Virus record (IMG/VR): IMGVR_UViG_3300029319_000127
Coordinates: 1 to 41,338 of that record
Source: a virus
DNA: 41,338 bases
Strand: one strand, 5' to 3'
In this document: piece by piece, positions 1-8,035 of the stretch
Layout: every line of letters begins with the position of its first letter
How positions within the stretch are numbered: the stretch's first letter is position 1
The notes under the pieces: model-generated
What the model saw: only the letters and a program-made list of their open reading frames with translations
Told to the model about the DNA's origin: nothing
The model's database searches: none
Position numbers and translations under genes: made by a program

Positions 1-102
1 TTTAACGTAAAAGACTCATATGTAGATCTTTTACAATTAGTATTAATAACTGTGATCGGTGCTTACTTTGGTGGTCGTTCACTAGAAAAAGTAAAAAAAT
101 AA
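1..102 (+). CDS. Holin-like small membrane protein, C-terminal end only
   Basis: This is the last 33 codons of a gene whose start lies before the window; the frame is open from base 1 to a TAA at 100-102. The visible part is a hydrophobic segment (LLQLVLITVIGAYFGG) followed by a basic end (RSLEKVKK). A last membrane helix, then a YFGGR-type turn and a short lysine-rich cytoplasmic tail, is typical of small phage holins with about three membrane segments, which open the inner membrane so that the endolysin can reach the wall. That assignment rests on this short tail alone; another small phage membrane protein is possible. It ends 2 bp before the next gene, so the two are probably co-transcribed. 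Confidence 0.5.
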   Translation, partial: FNVKDSYVDLLQLVLITVIGAYFGGRSLEKVKK

Positions 103-104
103 AC

Positions 105-830
105 ATGAATTCAAATTATTTTAACATAACAGTAAAGCCTGATATTACAGGACAAAACGCTGTAACAGCTTTTGCATCTGGAGACTTAATGTTTGACTGG
201 ACTGAGTTTTCTGTGCCAAAAGGAGGTGGTAGACTTATTGGTGTAACAGCTATTGTTAGAGGTACAAACGCTGTAAGGCAAGAACAGCCAATGGATCTTT
301 ATTTTGCAAAAGCTAGCGAGGGTGATGTTGCTCCAACATCTTTAGGTAATGTAAACGCAACTATAGTTGGCGCGGGCTTTGCTAATAACTTAGTTGGCGC
401 TTTAACAATACCTGATACAGATTATAGAGATCACTTAGACAACTTAGCAGTAGCGCATACAAACGCAGTTGCAACAGGCGCTGGTTTTATAATGGGAGAT
501 GTAACTAATCGCGCTGGCTACACAGGTTTTAATAAGTATTATTTAGCTGTAGCGGCTGGTGGTGCTTTTGACTTTGGAACTGGTGTTTTAGCTGACGATC
601 CTGTTAGCATAGGTGACACTAATATTACTGTAAAAACAATTAGCGCTGAAAGAGCTTTTAGCGTAGGTGATGTATTAATAGATAATGGTAATGCGGCAAT
701 AGGTACAATTAAATCAATTGGTTCTGCAACTGCAATAACTTTAGAAAGCGGAGCTACTGAAGCTGTAGCTGGTGACGATGAAATTGTAAATAAAAATCCT
801 ATTACGTTTATATTACATTTTGAAAAATAA
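105..830 (+). CDS. Probable minor virion or head-decoration protein
   Basis: A 241-residue protein without signal peptide or membrane segment. It is rich in Gly, Ala, Thr and Val and looks all-beta. Its C-terminal third (about residues 165-230) contains a small beta-barrel-like module with the pattern SVGDVLIDNG, then IGTIKSIGS, then AITLESGATEAV. Similar modules recur in other virion proteins of this window, including the major capsid protein. Amino-acid use and the position just upstream of the packaging genes suggest a virion component, perhaps a head decoration protein or fibre. I do not recognise a named family. The start at 105 follows the previous stop by 2 bp, with an A-rich leader and no Shine-Dalgarno. 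Confidence 0.7.
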   Translation: MNSNYFNITVKPDITGQNAVTAFASGDLMFDWTEFSVPKGGGRLIGVTAIVRGTNAVRQEQPMDLYFAKASEGDVAPTSLGNVNATIVGAGFANNLVGALTIPDTDYRDHLDNLAVAHTNAVATGAGFIMGDVTNRAGYTGFNKYYLAVAAGGAFDFGTGVLADDPVSIGDTNITVKTISAERAFSVGDVLIDNGNAAIGTIKSIGSATAITLESGATEAVAGDDEIVNKNPITFILHFEK

Positions 831-859
831 ATAAATTAAATTAACTTAAATTAAATAAA

Positions 860-1126
860 ATGGCAAAAAACGAAAAAGCAACAAGTATAACAAAAGAACA
901 ATTAGAAAAAATACAATCAATTGTTTCAAATATAAATCAATTTAACTTAGAAATAGGTAGAATTGAAACTAGAAAACACGCTATATTACACCAAGCGACT
1001 GTAACTCAAGAAGCTTTAAACGCTATGCAAGATGAGCTAAAGAAAGAGTATGGTACTGTAAATGTTAATATAGAAACTGGTGAGATAAAGTACCAAGAAG
1101 ATGTCGAAGCTAATAAGGAAAATTAG
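860..1126 (+). CDS. Small helical protein of unknown function
   Basis: An 88-residue, charged and mostly helical protein, with a probable coiled coil over about residues 12-70 (QLEKIQSIVSNINQFNLEIG, then RIETRKHAIL and alternating charged residues). It has no signal peptide, membrane segment or catalytic motif. It sits in the run of small genes before the terminase, and its last 26 bases overlap the next gene in another frame, which suggests translational coupling. The leader is a pure A/T stretch with repeated TAAATTAAA-like units and no Shine-Dalgarno. Function unknown; a DNA-packaging accessory or virion protein is possible only from position. Confidence 0.7.
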   Translation: MAKNEKATSITKEQLEKIQSIVSNINQFNLEIGRIETRKHAILHQATVTQEALNAMQDELKKEYGTVNVNIETGEIKYQEDVEANKEN

Positions 1127-1322
1127 TATCGGTAAAGATTATAAAAATGACGCCATGCACTATGCCGTTGGGCAAGAAGTGTATGGTGGTCATACTATAT
1201 GTGATATACTAGAAGAAGAAGACAAATATAGCGTTTATATTAGAAAAGATAAAGATGTTTTGCCTTGGAAAGACTTTAATAAAAACATGGCTGTATCTGT
1301 AGAATATAATTTACAGTATTAA
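1101..1322 (+). CDS. Small conserved-looking phage protein, unknown function
   Basis: A 73-residue protein starting inside the preceding gene (26-nt overlap) and ending at the base where the next gene begins. It contains ISIGKDYKNDAMHYAVGQ, a central VYGGHTICDIL, and a C-terminal YSVYIRKDKD followed by WK and VSVEYNLQY. The alternating hydrophobic pattern suggests a small beta-rich fold. A later ATG (codon 19, MHYAVGQ) would remove the overlap, but the preceding residues look coding, so I keep the start at 1101. Its tight packing beside the GroES-like gene and the terminase suggests a role in morphogenesis. No function can be read from the sequence. Confidence 0.6.
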   Translation: MSKLIRKISIGKDYKNDAMHYAVGQEVYGGHTICDILEEEDKYSVYIRKDKDVLPWKDFNKNMAVSVEYNLQY

Positions 1323-1933
1323 TGAAAGCGGTTTACAACTTTGTTGTACAACCTGTAAAATCAAGATACAACAATACAAAAGATATAGACGGTAAAGAGT
1401 TAATATTAAATACTGAAATATTTAATCATCAATATATTAGCAGAGAAGCTATAGTAAAAGCAATACCAACTGTAGGAAAAACAGATATTAAAGTTGGTGA
1501 TACTGTAATTGTTCATCACAATGTTTTTAGAAGGTGGCATAATCAATACGGTGTAGAAAAAAACAGTAAAGCTTATGTTGATGAAAATACGTATCTAGTA
1601 CAACCAGACCAAATATTTTTATACAAACCAAAAGCTATATTTAGTTATCACAATAGAAAATGGCAAGCAATGAAAGGTTATTGTTTTGTTGCACCTATAA
1701 AATCAACAAATAAATTAAGTTCAGACAAAGAACAACCTTTAATGGGTGTTGTTAAATACACTGATGGTACAGTTAACGAAGGTGATTTAATAGGATTTAG
1801 ACCAAGCTCAGAATATGAGTTTATTATAGACGGTAAGAAGTTATATAGACTACTATCAAAATTTATTACAATTAAATATGAATATCAAGGAGACGAAGAA
1901 GAATATAATCCAGGCTGGACAGAGGGCAGTTGA
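1322..1933 (+). CDS. Tandem GroES/Cpn10-like co-chaperonin
   Basis: A 203-residue protein that seems to hold two successive chaperonin-10-like beta-barrel domains. Domain 1 (about residues 3-102) follows the GroES plan: an opening strand NFVVQPVKS, a mobile-loop-like stretch near residues 17-35, AIVKAIPTVG, the hallmark IKVGDTVIVHH (56-66), and a closing YLVQPDQIFLYK (91-102). Domain 2 (about 119-187) repeats it: YCFVAPIKS, MGVVKYTDG, VNEGDLIGFRPSSEYEF and KLYRLLSKFITIKYE. GroES caps GroEL and is about 97 residues long; phage versions such as T4 gp31 help fold capsid proteins. By analogy this protein probably works with host GroEL on the virion proteins encoded downstream. The call rests on motif order rather than high identity. 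The start codon shares a base with the previous TAA, and the 3' end overlaps the next gene by 56 nt. Confidence 0.65.
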   Translation: MKAVYNFVVQPVKSRYNNTKDIDGKELILNTEIFNHQYISREAIVKAIPTVGKTDIKVGDTVIVHHNVFRRWHNQYGVEKNSKAYVDENTYLVQPDQIFLYKPKAIFSYHNRKWQAMKGYCFVAPIKSTNKLSSDKEQPLMGVVKYTDGTVNEGDLIGFRPSSEYEFIIDGKKLYRLLSKFITIKYEYQGDEEEYNPGWTEGS

Positions 1934-2150
1934 TGAATTAATTAAAGTTGCTAAAGAGCCTATTGTAGACTCTGACGATGATATTAGTGCTGATAGATTA
2001 AAAAATGCAGCTGCAACAAAAAAGCTAGCAATATTCGACGCGTTTGAAATATTAAACAGAATCCAAGAAGAAGAAAACTTATTAGAAGGTAAAGAACCTG
2101 AAGATAAAACAAAAGTATTTAAAGGATTTGCTGAAGGTAGATCAAGATAA
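1878..2150 (+). CDS. Putative small terminase subunit (by position)
   Basis: A 90-residue, highly charged helical protein ending on the base where the large terminase gene starts. It contains QRAVDELIKVAKEP, an acidic DSDDDISADR, and a long helix LKNAAATKKLAIFDAFEILN followed by RIQEEE. Small terminase subunits bind the packaging site and hand DNA to the large subunit; they are small, helical and usually encoded directly upstream, which is the main argument here. No clear helix-turn-helix can be read by eye. The only ATG in frame is at 1878, which forces a 56-nt overlap with the GroES-like gene. A different small head-assembly protein is possible. Confidence 0.5.
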   Translation: MNIKETKKNIIQAGQRAVDELIKVAKEPIVDSDDDISADRLKNAAATKKLAIFDAFEILNRIQEEENLLEGKEPEDKTKVFKGFAEGRSR

Positions 2151-4366
2151 TGTACGAACAAAATTTAGTTAGTGTAGTTGAGCCAGTTAAGATTAATACA
2201 ATTAAAAGGCTTAATAAAAAAAATAAATGGGAATATGGATATAATAAAGAACACGATATTGTCGTTATATCAAAAACTGGTAAAATCGGTGAAATACTTG
2301 AGATACAAAGTTTGCGAATTGCATTGCCCAAACAGCCAGTGCAAGTGTTCTCTAATGAAGTAAAAAAGTGGCAACAATTTGAATATCCAAAAGAGCTAGC
2401 AAGACTTAAAAATATATTTGACTGGAGAGCATATCCTGAAGAAAAAAAAGCACAGTGGTATGATTATATAGACGAAGAGTTTAAAAGACGTGAAGAAGGT
2501 TTCTGGTTTAACAATAATGGTACACCAACATATATAACAGGTACACATTATATGTACTTGCAATGGAGTAAAATAGATGTAGGTGCGCCTGATTTTAGAG
2601 AAGCAAATCGACTATTTTATATATTCTGGGAAGCTTGTAAAGCCGACAAAAGATGTTACGGGATGTGCTACCTTAAAAATCGTAGGTCTGGATTTTCTTT
2701 CATGTCTTCAGCAGAAACAGTTAATCAAGCTACATTAGCAAGTGATAGTAGGTTTGGTATACTCTCTAAAACAGGTGCAGATGCTAAAAAAATGTTTACA
2801 GATAAAGTTGTCCCAATTAGTATTAATTATCCGTTCTTTTTCAAACCGATTCAAGACGGTATGGATAGACCTAAGTCTGAACTTGCTTATAGGGTTCCTG
2901 CAAGTAAGTTCACGCGTAAAAAGATTACTGCAAACGAACAGCAGGAAGACTTGGTTGGACTTGATACTACTATTGACTGGAAAAATACAGGTGATAACAG
3001 TTATGACGGAGAAAAGCTTGCTCTGTTAGTACACGATGAAAGTGGTAAATGGGAAAGACCTGATAATATATTAAATAACTGGAGAGTAACCAAAACATGT
3101 TTACGATTAGGTAGTAGAATTATAGGTAAATGTATGATGGGCTCAACATCAAACTCATTAGATAAAGGTGGAGAAAACTTCAAAAAATTATACAATGCAT
3201 CCGACGTTACTAAGCGAAACAGAAATGGACAGACAGCGTCTGGTTTATATTCTCTTTTTATCCCAATGGAGTGGAACTACGAAGGATTTATTGATGAGCA
3301 CGGAAGCCCAGTCTTCAATACTCCGAGTGATGACGTCTTTGATCCCCATGGAGAGTTAATAGACGTAGGTGTAATAGACCACTGGCAAAACGAAGCTGAT
3401 GGTTTGAAAGGAGATCAAGACGCGTTAAACGAGTTTTATCGTCAGTTTCCAAGAACTGAAGAACACGCGTTTAGAGATGAGACTAAAAATTCCATTTTTA
3501 ATCTCGTTAAAATATACGAACAGATAGACTACAACGAAGAAATGTCAAGAACACTAGGTATTTCAACAGGTAGTTTTCAGTGGGTTAACGGTGTAAAAGA
3601 TACAAGCGTTATATTTTATCCAGATCCAAAAGGTAGATTTAAAGTAAGTTGGGTACCACCAACAAATATACAAAACAAAATTGTAATTAAAAATGGTATA
3701 AAATATCCTGGTAACGAGCATATGGGTGCTTTTGGTTGTGACTCATACGATATATCAGGAACTGTAGATGGTAAAGGCTCTAAAGGCGCTTTGCACGGTT
3801 TAACTAAGTTTAGCATGGAAGATGCGCCGGCTAATACATTTTTCTTAGAGTATATAGCTAGACCTCAAACTGCTGAGATGTTTTTTGAAGATGTACTTAT
3901 GGCTTTAGTATTTTATGGTATGCCTTTACTTGCAGAAAATAACAAACCACGTTTATTGTATTATTTAAGAAGACGTGGTTACAGGGGTTTTAGTATGAAT
4001 AGACCTGATAAAGTTTGGAATAAATTATCTACTGCAGAAAAAGAAATAGGTGGTATACCAAACTCTAGCGAAGATATAAAACAAGCTCATGCCGCAGCTA
4101 TTGAAATGTATATACAGAGTCATGTAGGTATGAATGCTGAAGGTCAATTTGGCAATTGTTATTTTAATGAATTATTAAATGACTGGGCTAAATTTGATAT
4201 AAACAAAAGAACAAAACATGATGCTTCTATAAGTTCTGGTCTTGCAATAATGGCTTGTAATAGACATTTATATAGACCAAACGCTACAATAGAAAAACCA
4301 AAACTAAACATAAATATTGCTAAGTATTCAAACAAAGGTAATATGTCAAAAATAATTAAAAAATAA
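2150..4366 (+). CDS. terL: Terminase large subunit (packaging ATPase-nuclease)
   Basis: A 738-residue motor that drives DNA into the prohead and cuts concatemers. The N-terminal ATPase half shows an atypical Walker A region, KNRRSGFS (about 176-183), a good Walker B, LALLVHDE (about 290-297, D296 and E297), and a coupling-motif-like MGSTSN (330-335). The C-terminal RNase H-like nuclease shows the expected acidic triad: D531 in GAFGCDSYD, E596 in LLAENNKP and D691 in KHDASISSGLA. The length is at the long end for TerL and similar to those of crAss-like and other large marine podovirus genomes. It starts at the stop of the small upstream gene and ends 2 bp before the portal gene, the classical packaging order. 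The Walker A lysine/glycine pattern departs from GxxGxGK[ST]. Confidence 0.93.
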   Translation: MYEQNLVSVVEPVKINTIKRLNKKNKWEYGYNKEHDIVVISKTGKIGEILEIQSLRIALPKQPVQVFSNEVKKWQQFEYPKELARLKNIFDWRAYPEEKKAQWYDYIDEEFKRREEGFWFNNNGTPTYITGTHYMYLQWSKIDVGAPDFREANRLFYIFWEACKADKRCYGMCYLKNRRSGFSFMSSAETVNQATLASDSRFGILSKTGADAKKMFTDKVVPISINYPFFFKPIQDGMDRPKSELAYRVPASKFTRKKITANEQQEDLVGLDTTIDWKNTGDNSYDGEKLALLVHDESGKWERPDNILNNWRVTKTCLRLGSRIIGKCMMGSTSNSLDKGGENFKKLYNASDVTKRNRNGQTASGLYSLFIPMEWNYEGFIDEHGSPVFNTPSDDVFDPHGELIDVGVIDHWQNEADGLKGDQDALNEFYRQFPRTEEHAFRDETKNSIFNLVKIYEQIDYNEEMSRTLGISTGSFQWVNGVKDTSVIFYPDPKGRFKVSWVPPTNIQNKIVIKNGIKYPGNEHMGAFGCDSYDISGTVDGKGSKGALHGLTKFSMEDAPANTFFLEYIARPQTAEMFFEDVLMALVFYGMPLLAENNKPRLLYYLRRRGYRGFSMNRPDKVWNKLSTAEKEIGGIPNSSEDIKQAHAAAIEMYIQSHVGMNAEGQFGNCYFNELLNDWAKFDINKRTKHDASISSGLAIMACNRHLYRPNATIEKPKLNINIAKYSNKGNMSKIIKK

Positions 4367-4368
4367 AT

Positions 4369-6780
4369 ATGGCTATAAGAAGTTATTTCCCATCTCAAGT
4401 TGTAAGTGATGTTGAAAAAATGAGTTACGACTATGGTTTAAAAGTAGCTAAAGCTATTGAAGCTGAATGGTTTCATACTGAGCGAGGTGCTAATAGATAT
4501 AAAACTAACCACAACAACTTTCATAACCTTAGATTATACGCAAGAGGTGAACAATCAATACAAAAATATAAAGATGAGTTATCTATAAACGGTGATTTAT
4601 CTTATTTAAATTTAGACTGGAAGCCAGTGCCTATTATACCTAAGTTTGTTGATATAGTTGTAAATGGTATTGCAGAAAGAACATACGACATAAAAGCGTA
4701 TTCACAAGACCCATATGGAGTAGAAAAAAGAACAACTTATATGGAGTCTATATTAAAAGATATGAGAACTCAAGAGTTAGCTGATTTTAGTAAACAAGCT
4801 TTCAATATAGATTTATACGAAAACAAAAAAGACGAATTGCCACAAACAGAAGAAGAGTTAAAACTTCACATGCAAATTACTTATAAACAGGCTGTTGAGT
4901 TAGCTGAAGAGCAAGCTTTAAATGTTTTATTTGAAGGTAGTAATTATGAGTTAATAAAGAAAAGATTTTATTATGATTTAACAGTTTTAGGTATTGGTGC
5001 TGTAAAAACAAACTTTAACACTTCTGAAGGTGTTACAGTTAATTATGTTGATCCAGCTGATTTAGTATATTCGTATACTGAATCACCTTACTTTGATGAT
5101 ATATATTATGTTGGTGAAGTTAAAAATATACCTATCAATGAATTAGCAAAACAATTTCCACATTTATCACAAGAAGATTTAGAAGATATAATTAAAAGTA
5201 AAAGCTATAATCAAGCTAATTATCATAATAACGCGTACAATTCTAAAGAAGAAGACAATAATAAAGTTCAAGTTTTATATTTTAATTATAAGACTTATAT
5301 GAACGAGGTTTACAAAGTAAAAGAAACAGGTACTGGAGCTGAAAAAATATTAGAAAAAGACGATACTTTTAATCCACCAGAAAATTCAGATAATTTTGGT
5401 AAATTACACAGATCAGTAGAATGTTTATATGATGGAGCTATGATACTTGGTACTGAAAAGTTACTTAAGTGGGAAATGGCTAAAAATATGTTAAGACCTA
5501 AAAGTGATTTTACTAAAGTTAAAATGAATTATAGTATTGTTGCTCCACGTATGTACAAAGGTCGTATAGAATCATTAGTGCAGCGTATTACTGGTTTTGC
5601 TGATATGATACAGCTAACTCATTTAAAACTACAACAGCTTTTGTCTCGTATGGTACCAGACGGTGTTTATTTAGACGCTGATGGTTTAGCTGAAATAGAT
5701 TTAGGTAACGGTACAAATTATAATCCACAAGAAGCTTTAAACATGTTCTTCCAAACAGGTAGTGTTATTGGGCGAAGTTTCACTTCTGAAGGCGATATGA
5801 ATCCTGGTAAAGTGCCTATACAAGAAATAACTAGCGGTAGTGGTGGTAATAAAATGCAAGCTTTAATTGGTAATTACAATTATTACTTACAAATGATTAG
5901 AGATACCACCGGACTTAATGAAGCTAGAGATGGTAGTATGCCAGATAGAAACGCTTTAGTTGGAGTACAGAAATTAGCTGCTGCTAATTCTAACACAGCA
6001 ACAAGGCATATATTGCAAGCTGGTTTATATTTAACTGCCAATACAGCTGAGTGTTTATCACTTAGAATATCAGATATATTAGAATACTCACCAACAAAAG
6101 ATGCGTTTATACAAGCTATAGGGGTACATAATGTTGCTACATTAGAAGAAATATCAGAGTTGTATTTGTATGATTTCGGTATATTTATAGAGTTACAACC
6201 TGATGAAGAAGAAAAAGCAATGCTTGAAAATAATATTCAAGTAGCTTTAGCACAACAAAATATAGAACTTGAAGATGCTATTGATTTAAGAGAAATAAAA
6301 AATATTAAATTAGCTAATCAATTATTAAAAATACGTAGAAAACAAAAACAAGAAAAAGATAGAGCTTTACAACTTGAAAATATACAAGCTCAATCACAAG
6401 CTAATCAACAATCTGCTCAGGCTGCTGCTCAAGTTGATTTACAAAAAAAGCAAGCTGAAGCTCAAACTGACATGCAGTTAGAACAAATGAGAGCTCAATT
6501 AGACGCTCAAAAACAAGCTCAAGAAGTTCAGTATAAAAAAGAACTAATGCAACTAGAGTTTCAAATGAACATGCAATTAAAAAATCTAGAGGTTGAAAGC
6601 TTTAAGTCAAGAGAAAAAGAAAAAGAAGATCGTAAAGATGAAAGAACTAGAATACAAGCTACACAACAAAGTGAGCTTATAGATCAAAGAAAAAGTGAAA
6701 AAGCACCTAAAAACTTTGAGTCCGCAGGTAATGATATATTAGGAGGCGGATTTGATTTAGGTACATTTGATCCTAGATAA
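4369..6780 (+). CDS. Portal protein
   Basis: An 803-residue protein directly after the large terminase. Portals form the dodecameric ring at one head vertex through which DNA is packed and leaves. Family-like features are a mixed N-terminal region, a stretch near residues 490-535 with NYYLQMIRDTTGLNEAR followed by DRNALVGVQKLAAANSN (the wing/stem to crown transition), and a long C-terminal helix-rich tail. About residues 640-770 are an Ala/Gln/Lys/Glu coiled coil (QANQQSAQAAAQVDLQKKQA and similar), which would suit a crown or barrel projecting into the head. The protein ends in a flexible Gly-rich tail (ILGGGFDLGTFDPR). Position, size and the DTTGLNEAR region make the call strong. Confidence 0.9.
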   Translation: MAIRSYFPSQVVSDVEKMSYDYGLKVAKAIEAEWFHTERGANRYKTNHNNFHNLRLYARGEQSIQKYKDELSINGDLSYLNLDWKPVPIIPKFVDIVVNGIAERTYDIKAYSQDPYGVEKRTTYMESILKDMRTQELADFSKQAFNIDLYENKKDELPQTEEELKLHMQITYKQAVELAEEQALNVLFEGSNYELIKKRFYYDLTVLGIGAVKTNFNTSEGVTVNYVDPADLVYSYTESPYFDDIYYVGEVKNIPINELAKQFPHLSQEDLEDIIKSKSYNQANYHNNAYNSKEEDNNKVQVLYFNYKTYMNEVYKVKETGTGAEKILEKDDTFNPPENSDNFGKLHRSVECLYDGAMILGTEKLLKWEMAKNMLRPKSDFTKVKMNYSIVAPRMYKGRIESLVQRITGFADMIQLTHLKLQQLLSRMVPDGVYLDADGLAEIDLGNGTNYNPQEALNMFFQTGSVIGRSFTSEGDMNPGKVPIQEITSGSGGNKMQALIGNYNYYLQMIRDTTGLNEARDGSMPDRNALVGVQKLAAANSNTATRHILQAGLYLTANTAECLSLRISDILEYSPTKDAFIQAIGVHNVATLEEISELYLYDFGIFIELQPDEEEKAMLENNIQVALAQQNIELEDAIDLREIKNIKLANQLLKIRRKQKQEKDRALQLENIQAQSQANQQSAQAAAQVDLQKKQAEAQTDMQLEQMRAQLDAQKQAQEVQYKKELMQLEFQMNMQLKNLEVESFKSREKEKEDRKDERTRIQATQQSELIDQRKSEKAPKNFESAGNDILGGGFDLGTFDPR

Positions 6781-6808
6781 AAATTATTAATTATTATTAT
6801 ATTATATT

Positions 6809-8014
6809 ATGGCGAAAAAGAAAAAAGAAGAGGTAGTCGAAAAGACTGCTGAAGACAACGTAACTAAAGTTGATCTTAAAAAACAAACAAACGAAGATGA
6901 TAATATCATTAAAGTAGATTTAAGTAAACCACCAACACCAAAATCAGAAGAAAAAAATGAAACCACAGAAGAAGTTAAAGAAAATAACGCTGACGACAGC
7001 GGAGTGGTTGAGCTCGTTGAAGATGCCGACACCACAGAAAAACAAGAAGAAGTACAACCGGAAGCTAAAACACAAGAAGAGCAACCAGCTTTAGAAGAAG
7101 TTACTGAAGAAGAAGTTCAAGAGCAAACTGAAGAATTAGCGCAAGAAGTTGAAGAAGCTGTAGAACAAGCTCAAGAAACTGGTAAAGCAATACCAGAAAA
7201 TTTACAAAAAGTTGTAGATTTTATGGAAGAAACTGGTGGTACATTAGAAGATTACGTGCGTCTTAACCAAGATTATTCTAGTTATGATGACATGACAATA
7301 TTAAGAGAGTATTACAAACAAACTAAAAAACATCTAACAGATGATGAAATAACTTTCTTAATTGAAGATTCATTCTCATATGACGAAGAAGAAGATGAAG
7401 CAAGAGAAGTGAGAAAAAAGAAAATAGCGTTGAAAGAGCAAGTTGCTAACGCTAAAAGCCACTTGGACGGGCAAAAGTCCAAATACTATGAAGAAGTTAA
7501 AGCTGGAAGCAGGTTAACACCTGAACAACAAAAAGCTGTAAACTTTTTTAATAGGTACAACAAAGAAAGCGAAGAGAATAAAAAGATAGCGGACAAACAA
7601 ACTAATACTTTTAAATTAAAAACTCAACAAGTTTTTAACGATAAATTCAAAGGTTTTGAATACAACGTCGGTGATAAAAAATATCGGTTTAACGTGAAGA
7701 ACGCTGAAGAGATAAAAGAAACTCAAAGCGACATTAATAATTTTGTCAAGAAGTTCTTGAATGAAAATAATGAAATGTCAGATGCTAAAGGTTATCACAA
7801 GTCTTTATTTACAGCAATGAATCCCGACGCTATTGCTAAGCATTTTTATGATCAAGGTAAAGCTGATGCTATGAAAGATAGTGTTGCTAAGGCTAAAAAC
7901 GTAAGTATGGATCCAAGGCAATCATTTTCTAACGATAACACTAGCGGGCCTAAATATAGAGTGCTTAACGATGACACTTCTCCTACTTTTAAGTTTAAAA
8001 TTAAAAATAAATAA
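6809..8014 (+). CDS. Scaffold-like acidic head-assembly protein
   Basis: A 401-residue protein between portal and major capsid genes, the usual place of a scaffolding protein. Residues 1-125 are a low-complexity, very acidic, Glu/Gln/Val/Thr-rich stretch (QEEVQPEAKTQEEQPALEE and similar) after a lysine-rich start. Residues 130-260 are helical and charged, and 260-400 are mixed. Scaffolds guide capsid assembly and then leave the prohead; they are typically acidic, helical and poorly conserved, so sequence alone cannot settle this. No protease motif is visible. The leader is a pure A/T stretch ending TTATATTATATTATG, almost the same as the one before the gene at 9575. An inner-head protein packaged with the DNA is the main alternative. 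Confidence 0.6.
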   Translation: MAKKKKEEVVEKTAEDNVTKVDLKKQTNEDDNIIKVDLSKPPTPKSEEKNETTEEVKENNADDSGVVELVEDADTTEKQEEVQPEAKTQEEQPALEEVTEEEVQEQTEELAQEVEEAVEQAQETGKAIPENLQKVVDFMEETGGTLEDYVRLNQDYSSYDDMTILREYYKQTKKHLTDDEITFLIEDSFSYDEEEDEAREVRKKKIALKEQVANAKSHLDGQKSKYYEEVKAGSRLTPEQQKAVNFFNRYNKESEENKKIADKQTNTFKLKTQQVFNDKFKGFEYNVGDKKYRFNVKNAEEIKETQSDINNFVKKFLNENNEMSDAKGYHKSLFTAMNPDAIAKHFYDQGKADAMKDSVAKAKNVSMDPRQSFSNDNTSGPKYRVLNDDTSPTFKFKIKNK

Positions 8015-8035
8015 CTAATTTAAAATTAAAAAATT

